A stretch of 64,000 nucleotides of DNA. Source: Calliopsis andreniformis (taxonomy: Eukaryota; Arthropoda; Insecta; Hymenoptera; Andrenidae). The notes beneath the pieces are model-generated. The model saw nothing but the letters and a program-made list of their open reading frames with translations, ran no database searches and was not told where the DNA came from. Every line of letters begins with the position of its first letter. Positions within the stretch are counted from its first letter, which is position 1. Where the stretch lies: positions 14,946,157-15,010,156 of the forward strand of contig NW_027480429.1 in NCBI RefSeq assembly GCF_051401765.1. Reading direction: 5' to 3'. A program made the translations under genes and the position numbers. Positions 10,541 through 24,310 of this stretch are shown here, piece by piece.

Positions 10541-13190
10541 AACGCAAGAAGCATAAATTACAATATAAGTACAACAGCTTTTCCATCGTATATAATGTAT
10601 ATTTGCAAACAGTGTGGAAGTAATTGTCATTTCTACGTTCCGGGCAACCTAGACTTCACGCTAGGGTGCTCCTCCACCAGATGGAATAGCTAGGGCCTTA
10701 GAAGTCAACGCCCAAAGCATAAAATGCAAAATAAATAGAACAGTTTTTCCATTGTATAAAACGAATAATTGCTACCAGTGTAAAAGTTATGGTCATTTCT
10801 ACGTTCCGGGCAACCTAGGCTTCACCCTAGGGCGTTGTTCCACCAGATCGAATAGTTAGGGCCTAAGAAGTTAACGCCAGAAGCATAAAATACAATATAA
10901 ATACTACAGCTTTCCATCGTATAAAACGAATAATTGCAACCAGTGTGAAAGCTATGGTCACTTCTACATTCCGAGCAACCTAGGCTTCACTCTAGGGCGT
11001 TGCTCCGACAGATTGAATAGTCAGGTCCTTAGAAGTCAACGCCCGAAGCATAAAATGCAATAAAAATACAACAGTTTTTCCATCGTATAACAGGATCAAT
11101 TGCAACCAGTTTGAAAGTGATGGTCATTTCTACGATCCGGTCAACCTAGGCTTCACTCTAGGGCGTTGCTCCATTAGATCGAATAGCTAGGGCCTTAGAA
11201 GTCAACGCCATAGGCATAAAATACAATACAAATACAACAGCTTTTGCATCGTATAAAAGGAATAATTGCAAACAGTGTGAGAGTAATTGTCATTTCTACG
11301 TTCCGTGCAACCTAGGCTTCACTCTTGGGCGTTGCTCCACCAGAACAAACTGTTAGGGCATTAGAAGTCAACGCCCGAAGCATAAAATACAAAAGAATTA
11401 GAACAGTTTTTCCATTGTAGAAAACGAATAATTGCTACCAGTGTAAAAGTTATGGTCATTTCTACGTTCCGGGCAACCTAGGCTTCACCCTAGGGCGTTG
11501 GTCCACCAGATCGAATAGTCAGGGCCTAAGAAGTGAACGCCAGAAGCATAAAATGCAATAAAAATACAACAGTCTTTCCATCCTATAACAGGAATAATTG
11601 CAACCCGTGTGAAAGTGATGGTCATTTGTACGTTCCAGGGAACCTAGGCTTCACTCTAGGGCTTTGCTCCACCAGATCGAATAGTTAGGTCCTTAGAAGT
11701 CAACGCCAGAAGCATAAAATACGATATAAATACAACAGCTTTTGCATCGTATAAAAGGAATAATTGCAAACAGTGTGAAAGTAATTGTCATTTCTACGTT
11801 CCGGGCAACCTAGGCTTCACTCTAGGGCGGTGCTCCACCAAATCGAATAGCTAGGGCCTAAGAAGTCAACGCAAGAAGCATAAATTACAATATAAGTACA
11901 ACAGCTTTTCCATCGTATATAATGTATATTTGCAAACAGTGTGGAAGTAATTGTCATTTCTACGTTCCGGGCAACCTAGACTTCACGCTAGGGTGCTCCT
12001 CCACCAGATGGAATAGCTAGGGCCTTAGAAGTCAACGCCCAAAGCATAAAATGCAAAATAAATAGAACAGTTTTTCCATTGTATAAAACGAATAATTGCT
12101 ACCAGTGTAAAAGTTATGGTCATTTCTACGTTCCGGGCAACCTAGGCTTCACCCTAGGGCGTTGTTCCACCAGATCGAATAGTTAGGGCCTAAGAAGTTA
12201 ACGCCAGAAGCATAAAATACAATATAAATACTACAGCTTTCCATCGTATAAAACGAATAATTGCAACCAGTGTGAAAGCTATGGTCACTTCTACATTCCG
12301 AGCAACCTAGGCTTCACTCTAGGGCGTTGCTCCGACAGATTGAATAGTCAGGTCCTTAGAAGTCAACGCCCGAAGCATAAAATGCAATAAAAATACAACA
12401 GTTTTTCCATCGTATAACAGGATCAATTGCAACCAGTTTGAAAGTGATGGTCATTTCTACGATCCGGTCAACCTAGGCTTCACTCTAGGGCGTTGCTCCA
12501 TTAGATCGAATAGCTAGGGCCTTAGAAGTCAACGCCATAGGCATAAAATACAATACAAATACAACAGCTTTTGCATCGTATAAAAGGAATAATTGCAAAC
12601 AGTGTGAGAGTAATTGTCATTTCTACGTTCCGTGCAACCTAGGCTTCACTCTAGGGCGTTGCTCCACCAGAACAAACAGTTAGGGCATTAGAAGTCAACG
12701 CCCGAAGCATAAAATACAAAAGAATTAGAACAGTTTTTCCATTGTAGAAAACGAATAATTGCTACCAGTGTAAAAGTTATGGTCATTTCTACGTTCCGGG
12801 CAACCTAGGCTTCACCCTAGGGCGTTGGTCCACCAGATCGAATAGTCAGGGCCTAAGAAGTGAACGCCAGAAGCATAAAATGCAATAAAAATACAACAGT
12901 CTTTCCATCCTATAACAGGAATAATTGCAACCCGTGTGAAAGTGATGGTCATTTGTACGTTCCAGGGAACCTAGGCTTCACTCTAGGGCGTTGCTCCACC
13001 AGATCGAATAGTTAGGTCCTTAGAAGTCAACGCCAGAAGCATAAAATACGATATAAATACAACAGCTTTTGCATCGTATAAAAGGAATAATTGCAAACAG
13101 TGTGAAAGTAATTGTCATTTCTACGTTCCGGGCAACCTAGGCTTCACTCTAGGGCGGTGCTCCACCAAATCGAATAGCTAGGGCCTTAGA
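10541..13190 (+). repeat. Two tandem 8-monomer units (type A)
   Basis: The landmark AACGCAAGAAGCATAAATTA occurs at 10541 and 11868, 1327 bp apart. The sequence between is repeated nearly exactly to about 13190, including rare variants such as the GAATTAGAACAG block and the GATCCGGTCAACC block. The unit is eight monomers. The break falls inside a monomer, between GGGCC and TTAGAAGTC. Confidence 0.9.
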
Positions 13191-15620
13191 AGTCAGCGCC
13201 AGAAGCATAAAATACAATAAAGATGCAAAAGCTTTTCCATCGTATAACAGGAATAACTGCAAACAGTATGAAAGTAGTTGTCATTTCTACGTTCCGGGTA
13301 ACCTAGGTTTCACTCTAGGGCGTTGCTCCACCAGATCGAATAGCTAGTGACTTAGAATTCAACGCCATAAGAATAAAATACAATATAAGTACAACAGTTT
13401 TTCCATCGTATAAAATGAATAATTGCAACCAGTGTGAAAGTTATGGTCATTTCTACATTTCGAGCAACCTAGGCTTCACTCTAGCGCGTTGCTCCACCTG
13501 ATCGAATAGTTAGGGCCTTAGAAGTCCTCGCCTGAAGCATTAAATACAAAATAAATAGAACAGTTTTTCCATTGTATAAAACGAATAATTGCTACCAGTG
13601 TGAAAGTTATGGTCATTTCTACGTTCCGCGCAACCTGGGCTTTACCCTAGGGCGTTGTTCCACCAGATGGAATAGTTAGGGCCAAAGAAGTCAACGCCCG
13701 AAGCATAAAATACAAAATAAATAAAACAGTTTTTCCATTGTATAAAACGAATAATTGCACACAGTGTGAAAGTAATGGTCATTTCTACGTTGCGGGCAAC
13801 CTAGGCTTCACTCTAGGGCGGTGCTCCACCATATCGAATAGCTACGGCCTTAGAAGCCTACACCTGGAGCATAAAATACAATAAAAATACAACGGTCTTT
13901 TCATCGTATAACAGGAATAATTGCAACAAGCGTGAAAGTAATGATCATTTCGGCGTTTCGGGCATCCTAGACTTAACTCTGAGGCATTGCTCCACCAGAT
14001 CGAATAGTTAGGGCCTAAGAAGTCAACGCCAGAAGCATAAAATACAATATAAATACAACACTTTTTCCATTGTATAAAACGAATAATTGCTACCAGTGTA
14101 AAAGTTATGGTCATTTCTACGTTCCCGGCAACCTAGGCTTCACCCTAGGGCGTTGTTCCACAAGATCGAATGGTTAGGGCCTAAGAAGTGAACGCCAGAA
14201 GCATAAAATGCAATAAAAATACAACAGTCTTTCCATCCTATAACAGGAATAATTGCAATCCGTGTGAAAGTGATGGTCATTTGTACGTTCCAGGGAACCT
14301 AGGCTTCACTCTAGGGCGTTGCTCCACCAGATCGAATAGTTAGGTCCTTAGAAGTCAACGCCAGAAGCATAAAATACGATATAAATACAACAGCTTTTGC
14401 ATCGTATAAAAGGAATAATTGCAAACAGTGTGAAAGTAATTGTGCATTTCTACGTTCCGGGCAACCTAGGCTTCACTCTAGGGCGGTGCTCCACCAAATC
14501 GAATAGCTAGGGCCTTAGAAGTCAGCGCCAGAAGCATAAAATACAATAAAGATGCAAAAGCTTTTCCATCGTATAACAGGAATAACTGCAAACAGTATGA
14601 AAGTACTTGTCATTTCTACGTTCCGGGTAACCTAGGTTTCACTCTAGGGCGTTGCTCCACCAGATCGAATAGCTAGTGACTTAGAATTCAACGCCATAAG
14701 AATAAAATACAATATAAGTACAACAGTTTTTCCATCGTATAAAATGAATAAATGCAACCAGTGTGAAAGTTATGGTCATTTCTACATTTCGAGCAACCTA
14801 GGCTTCACTCTAGCGCGTTGCTCCACCTGATCGAATAGTTAGGGCCTTAGAAGTCCTCGCCTGAAGCATTAAATACAAAATAAATAGAACAGTTTTTCCA
14901 TTGTATAAAACGAATAATTGCTACCAGTGTGAAAGTTATGGTCATTCCTACGTTCCGCGCAACCTGGGCTTTACCCTAGGGCGTTGTTCCACCAGATGGA
15001 ATAGTTAGGGCCAAAGAAGTCAACGCCCGAAGCATAAAATACAAAATAAATAAAACAGTTTTTCCATTGTATAAAACGAATAATTACACACAGTGTGAAA
15101 GTAATGGTCATTTCTACGTTGCGGGCAACCTAGGCTTCACTCTAGGGCGGTGCTCCACCATATCGAATAGCTACGGCCTTAGAAGCCTACACCTGGAGCA
15201 TAAAATACAATAAAAATACAACGGTCTTTTCATCGTATAACAGGAATAATTGCAACAAGCGTGAAAGTAATGATCATTTCGGCGTTTCGGGCATCCTAGA
15301 CTTAACTCTGAGGCATTGCTCCACCAGATCGAATAGTTAGGGCCTAAGAAGTCAACGCCAGAAGCATAAAATACAATATAAATACAACACTTTTTCCATT
15401 GTATAAAACGAATAATTGCTACCAGTGTAAAAGTTATGGTCATTTCTACGTTCCCGGCAACCTAGGCTTCACCCTAGGGCGTTGTTCCACAAGATCGAAT
15501 GGTTAGGGCCTAAGAAGTGAACGCCAGAAGCATAAAATTCAATAAAAATACAACAGTCTTTCCATCCTATAACAGGAATAATTGCAATCCGTGTGAAAGT
15601 GATGGTCATTTGTACGTTCC
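13191..15620 (+). repeat. Two tandem 8-monomer units (type B), second incomplete
   Basis: AGTCAGCGCCAGAAGC followed by an AAAGATGCAAAAGC variant occurs at 13191 and 14520, 1329 bp apart, and the following sequence matches to about 15620. The last two monomers of the A and B units are alike, with landmarks at 11533, 12861, 14189 and 15517 spaced 1328 bp. A and B are therefore related 8-monomer units. A partial third B-like start lies at 16014. Confidence 0.88.
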
Positions 15621-18600
15621 AGGCAACCTAGGCTTCACTCTAGGGCGTTGCTCCACCAGATCGATTTGTTAGGGCCAAAGAAGTCAACGCCCGAAGCATA
15701 AAATACAAAATAAATAGAACAGTTTTTCCATCGTATAAAAGGAATAATTGCAAACAGTGTTAAAGTAATGGTCATTTCTACGTTCCGGGCAATCTAGGCT
15801 TCACTCTAGGGCGTTGCTCCACCAGATCGAATAGTTAGGGCCTAAGAAGTGAACGCCAGAAGCATAAAATACAATATAAATACAACTGCTTTTCCATCGT
15901 ATAAAACGAATAATTGCAACCAGTGTGGAAGGTATGGTCATTTCTACGTTCCGGGCAACCTAGGCTTCACTCTAGGGCGGTGCTCCACCAAATCGAATAG
16001 CTAGGGCCTTAGAAGTCAGCGCCAGAAGCATAAAATACAATAAAGATGCAACAGCTTTTCCATCGTATAACAGGAATAACTGCAAACAGTATGAAAGTAC
16101 TTGTCATTTCTACGTTCCGGGTAACCTAGGTTTCACTCTAGGGCGTTGCTCCACCAGATCGAATAGCTAGTGACTTAGAATTCAACGCCATAAGAATAAA
16201 ATACAATATAAGTACAACAGTTTTTCCATTGTATAAAACGAATAATTGCTACCAGTGTAAAAGTTATGGTCATTTCTTCGTTACGGGCAACATAGGCTTC
16301 ACTCTAGGGCGGTGCTCCACCATATCGAATAGCTACGGCCTTAGAAGCCTACGCCTGAAGCATAAAATACAATAAAAATACAACGGTCTTTTCATCCTAT
16401 AAAAGGAATAATTGCAACAAGCGTGAAAGTAATGATCATTTCGGCGTTTCGGGCATCCTAGACTTAACTCTGAGGCATTGCTCCACCAGATCGAATAGTT
16501 AGGGCCTAAGAAGTCAACGCCAGAAGCATAAAATACAATATAAATACAACAGTTTTTCCATCGTATAAAACGAATAATTGCAACCAGTGTGAAAGTTATG
16601 GTCATTTCTACATTCCGAGCAACCTAGGCTTCACTCTAGGGCGTTGCACCAACAGATTGAATAGTTAGGGCCTTAGAAGTCAGCGCCCGAAGCATAAAAT
16701 GCAATAAAAATACAACAGTTTTTCCATCGTATAACAGGATTAATTGCAACCAGTTTGAAAGTGATGGTCATTTCTACGTTCCGGGCAACCTAGGCTTCAG
16801 TCTAGGGCGTTGCTCCGCTAGATCGAATAGCTAGGGCCTTAGAAGTCAACGCCAGAGGCATAAAATACAATGTAAATACAACAGCTTTTCCATCGTAAAA
16901 AACGAATAATTGCAACCAGTGTGAAAGTTATGGTCATTTCTACATACCGAGGAACCTAGGCTTCACTCTAGGGCGTTGCACCAACAGATTGAATAGTTAG
17001 GGCCTTAGAAGTCAGCGACCGAAGCATAAAATGCAATAAAAATACAACAGTTCTTCCATCGTATAACAGGATTAATTGCAACCAGTTTGAAAGTGATGGT
17101 CATTTCTACGTTCCGGGCAGCCTAGGCTTCAGTCTAGGGCGTTGCTCCACTAGATCGAATAGCTAGGGCCTTAGAAGTCAACGCCCGAAGCATAAAATGC
17201 AGAATAAATAGAACAGTTTTTCCATCGTATAAAACGAATAACTGCAACCAGTGTGAAAGTACTGGTCATATCTACGTCCCGGGTAACCTATGTTTCACTC
17301 TAGGGCGTTGCTCCACCATATCGAATAGCTACGGCCTTAGAAGCCTACGCCTGAAGCATAAAATACAATAAAAATACAACGGTCTTTTCATCGTATAACA
17401 GGAATAATTGCAACAAGCGTGAAAGTAATGACCATTTCGGCGTTTCGGGCATCCTAGACTTAACTCTGAGGCATTGCTCCACCAGATCGAATAGTTAGGG
17501 CCTAAGAAGTCAAAGCCAGAAGCATAAAATACAATATAAATACAACAGTTTTTCCATTGTATAAAACGAATAATTACTACCAGTGTAAAAGTTATGGTCA
17601 TTCCTACGTTCCGGGCAACCTAGGCTTCTCCCTAGGGCGTTGTTCCACCAGGTCGAATAGTTAGGGCCTAAGAAGTGAACGCCAGAAGCATAAAATACAA
17701 TATAAATAAAACAGTTTTTCCATCGTATAAAACGAATAATAGCAACCAGTGTGAAAGTTATGGTCGTTTCTACATTCCGAGCAACCTAGGCTTCACTCTA
17801 GGGCGTTGCTCCAACAGCTTGAATAGTTAGGGCCTTAGGAGTCAATGCACGAAGCATAAAATGCAATAAAAATACAACAGTTTTTCCATCGTATAACAGG
17901 ATTAATTGCAACCAGTTTGAAAGTGATGGTCATTTCTACGTTCCGGGCAACCTAGGCTTCCCTCTAGGGCGTTGCTCCACTAGATTGAATAGCTAGGGCC
18001 TAAGAAGTCAACACCAGAAGAATAAAATACAAAATAAATACAACAGCCGTTACACCGTATAAAACGAATAATTGCAACCTGTGTGAAGGTTATGGTCATA
18101 TCCACGTTCCGGGCAACCTAGGCTTCACTGTAGGGCGTTGCTCCACCAGATCGAAGTGTTAGGGCCTAAGAAGTCATCGCCCGAAGCATAAAATACAATA
18201 GAAATGCAACAGTTTTTCCATCGTATAAAACGAATAATTGCAACCATTATGAAACTTATGGTCATTTCTACGTTCCGGGCAACCTAGGCTTCACCCTAGG
18301 GCGTTGTTCCACCAGATCGAATAGTTAGAGCCTAAGAAGTGAACGCCAGAAGCATAAAATGCAGTAAAAATACAACAGCCTTTCCATCCTATAACAGGAA
18401 TAATTGCAACCCGTGGGAAAGTGATGGTCATTTCTACGTTCCAGGCAACCTAGGCTTCCCTCTAGGGCGTTGCTCCACCAGATCGAATTGTTAGGGCCAA
18501 AGAAGTCAACGCCCGAAGCATAAAATACAAAATAAATAGAACAGTTTTTCCATCGTATAAAAGGAATAATTGCAAACAGTGTGAAAGTAATGGTCATTTC

Positions 18601-19580
18601 TACGTTTCGGGCAACCTAGGCTTCACTCTAGGGCGTTGCTCCACCAGATTAAGCAGTTAGGGCCTTAGAAGTCAACGCCCGAAGCATAAAATACAAAATA
18701 AATAGAACAGTTTTTCCATTGTATAAAACGAATAATTGCTACCAGTGTAAAAGTTATGGTCATTTCTGCTTTCCGGGCAACCTAGGGTTCACCCTAGGGC
18801 GTTGTTCCACCAGTTGGAATAGTTAGGGCCTAAGAAGTCAACGCCAGAAGCATAAAATACGACATAAATACAACAGCTTTTCCATCGTATAAAACAAATA
18901 ATTGCAACCAGTTTGGTAGTGATGGTCATTTCTACGTACAGGGCAACCTAGGCTTCACTCTAGGGCGTTGCTCCACCAGATCGAATAGTTAGGGCCTAAA
19001 AAGTCAACGCCAGAAGCATAAAATACAATATAAATACAACATTTTTTCCATTGTATAAAACGAATAATTGCTACCAGTGTAAAAGTTATGGCCATTTCTA
19101 CGTTGCGGGCAACCTAGGCTTCACCTTAGGCCGTTGTTCCACCAGATCGAATAGTTAGGGCCTAAGAAGTGAACGCCAGAAGCATAAAATACAATATAAA
19201 TACAACAGATTTTCCATCATATAAAACGAATAATTGCAACCAGTGTGAAAGCTATGGTCATTTCTACATTCCGAGTAACCTAGGCTTCACTCTAGGGCGT
19301 TGCTCCAACAGATTGAATAGTCAGGGCCTTATAAGTCAACGCCCGAAGCATAAAATGCACTAAAAATACGACAGTTTTTCCATCGTTTAACAGGATTAAT
19401 TGCAACCAGTTTGAAAGTGATGGTCATTTCTACGTTCCGGGCAACCTAGGCTTCACTCTAGGGCGTTGCTCCACTAGATCGAATAGCTAGGGCCTTAGAA
19501 GTCAACGCCAGAGGCATAAAATACAATATACATACAACAGCTTTTCCATCGTAAAGAACGAATAATTGCAACCAGTGTGA
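15621..19580 (+). repeat. Mixed satellite stretch between higher-order blocks
   Basis: About 24 monomers. Contents include a two-monomer repeat at about 16640-16970 and 16970-17160, two copies of a diverged monomer class near 16340-16490 and 17335-17490, and the partner (18220-18970) of the 7.6-8.3 kb block. The part at 18990-19300 is related to 26960-27270 (offset 7966). Confidence 0.75.
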
Positions 19581-22500
19581 AAGTTATGGTTATTTCTACA
19601 TTCCGGGCAACCTAGGCTTCACTCTAGGGCGTTGCTTCACCAGATCGAACAGTTAGGTCCTTAGAAGTCAACGCCAGAAGCATGAAATACGATATAAATA
19701 CAACAGGTTTTGCATCGTATAAAAGGAATAATTGCAAACAGTGTGAAAGTAATTGTCATTTCTACGTTCCGGGCAACGTAGACTACACTCTAGGGCGTTG
19801 CTCCACCAGATCAAACAGTTAGGGCCTTAGAAGTCAACGCCCGAAGCATAAAATACAAAATAAATAGAACAGTTTTTCCATTGTATAAAACGAATAATTG
19901 CTACCAGTGTAAAAGTTATGGCCATTTCTGCGTTGCGGGCAACCTAGGCTTCACCTTAGGCCGTTGCTCCACCAGATCGAATGGTTAGGTCCTTAGAAGT
20001 CAACGCCAGAAGCATAAAATACGATATAAATACAACAGCTTTTGCATCGTATAAAAGGAATAATTGCAAACAGTGTGAAAGTAATTGTCATTTCTACGTT
20101 CCGGGCAACGTAGGCTACACTCTAGGGCGTTGCTCCACCAGTTCAAACAGTTAGGGCCTTAGAAGTCAACGCCCGAAGCATAAAATACAAAATAAATAGA
20201 ACAGTTTTTCCATTGTATAAAACGAATAATTGCTACCAGTGTAAAAGTTATGGTCATTTCTACGTTTCGGGCAACCTAGGCTTCACCCTAGGGCGTTGTT
20301 CCACCAGATCGAATAGTTAGGGCCTAAGAAGTGAACGCCAGAAGCATAAAATCCAGTATAAATACAACAGTTTTTCCATGGTATAAAACGAATAATTGCG
20401 ACCAGTGTGAAAGCTATGGTCATTTCTACATTCCGAGCAACCTGGGCTTCACTCTAGGGCGTTGCTCCAACAGATTGAATAGTCAGGGCCTTAGAAGTCA
20501 ACGCCCGAAGCATAAAATACAAAATAAATAGAACAGTTTTTCCATTGTATAAAACGAATAATTGCTACCAGTGTAAAAGTTATGGTCATTTCTACGTTCC
20601 GGGCAACCTAGGCTTCACCCTAGGGCGTTGCCCCACCAGATCGAATAGTTAGGGCCTAAGAAGTGAACGCCAGAAGCATGAAATACGATATAAATACAAC
20701 AGTTTTTCCATCGTATAACAGGATTAATTGCAACCAGTGTGAAAGTTATGGTTATTTCTGCATTCCGGGCAACCTAGGCTTCACTCTAGGGCGTTGCTCC
20801 AACAGATTGAATAGTCAGGGCCTTAGAAGTCAACGCCCGAAGCATAAAATACAAAATAAATAGAACAGTTTTTCCATTGTATAAAACGAATAATTGCTAC
20901 CAGTGTAAAAGTTATGGTCATTTCTACGTTCCGGGCAACCTAGGCTTCACCCTAGGGCGTTGTTCCACCAGATCGAATAGTTAGGGCCTAAGATGTGAAC
21001 GCCAGAAGCATAAAATGCAATAAAAATACAACAGTTTTTCCATCGTATAACAGGATTAATTGCAACCAGTGTGAAAGTTATGGTTATTTCTACATTCCGG
21101 GCAACCTAGGCTTCACTCTAGGGCGTTGCTCCACCAGATCGAATAGTTAGGTCCTTAGAAGTCAACGCCAGAAGCATGAAATACGATATAAATACAACAG
21201 CTTTTGCATCGTATAAAAGGAATAATTGCAAACAGTGTGAAAGTTATGGTTATTTCTACATTCCGGGCAACCTAGGCTTCACTCTAGGGCGTTGCTTCAC
21301 CAGATCGAATAGTTAGGTCCTTAGAAGTCAACGCCAGAAGCATGAAATACGATATAAATACAACAGGTTTTGCATCGTATAAAAGGAATAATTGCAAACA
21401 GTGTGAAAGTAATTGTCATTTCTACGTTCCGGGCAACGTAGGCTACACTCTAGGGCGTTGCTCCACCAGATCAAACAGTTAGGGCCTTAGAAGTCAACGC
21501 CCGAAGCATAAAATACAAAATAAATAGAACAGTTTTGCATTGTACAAAACGAATAATTGCTACCAGTGTAAAAGTTATGGCCATTTCTGCGTTGCGGGCA
21601 ACCTAGGCTTCACCTTAGGCCGTTGCTCCACCAGATCGAATGGTTAGGTCCTTAGAAGTCAACGCCAGAAGCATAAAATACGATATAAATACAACAGCTT
21701 TTGCATCGTATAAAAGGAATAATTGCAAACAGTGTGAAAGTAATTGTCATTTCTACGTTCCGGTCAACCTAGGCTTCACTCTAGGGCGTTGCTCCACCAG
21801 ATCAAACAGTTAGGGCATTAGAAGTCAGCGCCCGAAGCATAAAATACAAAATAAATAGAACAGTTTTTCCATTGTATAAAACGAATAATTGCTACCAGTG
21901 TAAAAGTTGTGGTCATTTCTACGTTTCGGGCAACCTAGGCTTCACCCTAGGGCGTTGTTCCACCAGATCGAATAGTTAGGGCCTAAGAAGTGAACGCCAG
22001 AAGCATAAAATCCAGTATAAATACAACAGTTTTTCCATGGTATAGAACGAATAATTGCGACCAGTGTGAAAGCTATGGTCATTTCTACATTCCGAGCAAC
22101 CTGGGCTTCACTCTAGGGCGTTGCTCCAACAGATTGAATAGTCAGGGCCTTAGAAGTCAACGCCCGAAGCATAAAATACAAAATAAATAGAACAGTTTTT
22201 CCATTGTATAAAACGAATAATTGCTACCAGAGTAAAAGTTATGGTCATTTCTACGTTCCGGGCAACCTAGGCTTCACCCTAGGGCGTTGTTCCACCAGAT
22301 CGAATAGTTAGGGCCTAAGAAGTGAACGCCAGAAGCATGAAATACGATATAAATACAACAGTTTTTCCATCGTATAACAGGATTAATTGCAACCAGTGTG
22401 AAAGTTATGGTTATTTCTACATTCCGGGCAACCTAGGCTTCACTCTAGGGCGTTGCTCCAACAGATTGAATAGTCAGGGCCTTAGAAGTCAACGCCCGAA

Positions 22501-24310
22501 GCATAAAATGCAAAATAAATAGAACAGTTTTTCCATTGTATAAAACGAATAATTGCTACCAGTGTAAAAGTTATGGTCATTTCTACGTTCCGGGCAACCT
22601 AGGCTTCACCCTAGGGCGTTGTTCCACCAGATCGAATAGTTAGGGCCTAAGATGTGAACGCCAGAAGCATAAAATGCAATAAAAATACAACAGTTTTTCC
22701 ATCGTATAACAGGATTAATTGCAACCAGTGTGAAAGTTATGGTTATTTCTACATTCCGGGCAACCTAGGCTTCACTCTAGGGCGTTGCTCCACCAGATCG
22801 AATAGTTAGGTCCTTAGAAGTCAACGCCAGAAGCATGAAATACGATATAAATACAACAGCTTTTGCATCGTATAAAAGGAATAATTGCAAACAGTGTGAA
22901 AGTTATGGTTATTTCTACATTCCGGGCAACCTAGGCTTCACTCTAGGGCGTTGCTTCACCAGATCGAATAGTTAGGTCCTTAGAAGTCAACGCCAGAAGC
23001 ATGAAATACGATATAAATACAACAGGTTTTGCATCGTATAAAAGGAATAATTGCAAACAGTGTGAAAGTAATTGTCATTTCTACGTTCCGGGCAACGTAG
23101 GCTACACTCTAGGGCGTTGCTCCACCAGATCAAACAGTTAGGGCCTTAGAAGTCAACGCCCGAAGCATAAAATACAAAATAAATAGAACAGTTTTGCATT
23201 GTACAAAACGAATAATTGCTACCAGTGTAAAAGTTATGGCCATTTCTGCGTTGCGGGCAACCTAGGCTTCACCTTAGGCCGTTGCTCCACCAGATCGAAT
23301 GGTTAGGTCCTTAGAAGTCAACGCCAGAAGCATAAAATACGATATAAATACAACAGCTTTTGCATCGTATAAAAGGAATAATTGCAAACAGTGTGAAAGT
23401 AATTGTCATTTCTACGTTCCGGTCAACCTAGGCTTCACTCTAGGGCGTTGCTCCACCAGATCAAACAGTTAGGGCATTAGAAGTCAGCGCCCGAAGCATA
23501 AAATACAAAATAAATAGAACAGTTTTTCCATTGTATAAAACGAATAATTGCTACCAGTGTAAAAGTTGTGGTCATTTCTACGTTTCGGGCAACCTAGGCT
23601 TCACCCTAGGGCGTTGTTCCACCAGATCGAATAGTTAGGGCCTAAGAAGTGAACGCCAGAAGCATAAAATCCAGTATAAATACAACAGTTTTTCCATGGT
23701 ATAGAACGAATAATTGCGACCAGTGTGAAAGCTATGGTCATTTCTACATTCCGAGCAACCTGGGCTTCACTCTAGGGCGTTGCTCCAACAGATTGAATAG
23801 TCAGGGCCTTAGAAGTCAACGCCCGAAGCATAAAATACAAAATAAATAGAACAGTTTTTCCATTGTATAAAACGAATAATTGCTACCAGAGTAAAAGTTA
23901 TGGTCATTTCTACGTTCCGGGCAACCTAGGCTTCACCCTAGGGCGTTGTTCCACCAGATCGAATAGTTAGGGCCTAAGAAGTGAACGCCAGAAGCATGAA
24001 ATACGATATAAATACAACAGTTTTTCCATCGTATAACAGGATTAATTGCAACCAGTGTGAAAGTTATGGTTATTTCTACATTCCGGGCAACCTAGGCTTC
24101 ACTCTAGGGCGTTGCTCCAACAGATTGAATAGTCAGGGCCTTAGAAGTCAACGCCCGAAGCATAAAATGCAAAATAAATAGAACAGTTTTTCCATTGTAT
24201 AAAACGAATAATTGCTACCAGAGTAAAAGTTATGGTCATTTCTACGTTCCGGGCAACCTAGGCTTCACCCTAGGGCGTTGCTCCACCAGATCGAATAGTT
24301 AGGGCCTAAG
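19580..24310 (+). repeat. 10-monomer higher-order repeat, 1659 bp, about 2.8 copies
   Basis: The landmark GTTGCTTCAC recurs at 19631, 21291 and 22950. The ATCCAGTATAAATACAAC monomer recurs at 20331, 21990 and 23649, and the CATGAAATACGATATAAATA monomer starting at 20663 recurs at 22322 and 23981. All spacings are 1659-1660 bp, ten monomers less one base. The second and third copies look almost identical; the first differs more, for example in the monomers near 19.9-20.2 kb. The third copy breaks off near 24310. Limits are accurate to about one monomer. Confidence 0.92.

Noticed and set aside
13949..13962. True CENP-B box
   Set aside because: The spacing between TTCG and CGGG is six bases, not seven, and the conserved central A is absent. 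Most monomers have TTCT instead of TTCG.
20331..20531. Zinc-knuckle resemblance (C-x2-C-x4-H, CDQCESYGH) in the plus-strand reading of many monomers
   Set aside because: The fourth ligand expected four residues after the His is missing (Gly or Ser instead), and the reading frame is not maintained. Probably chance.
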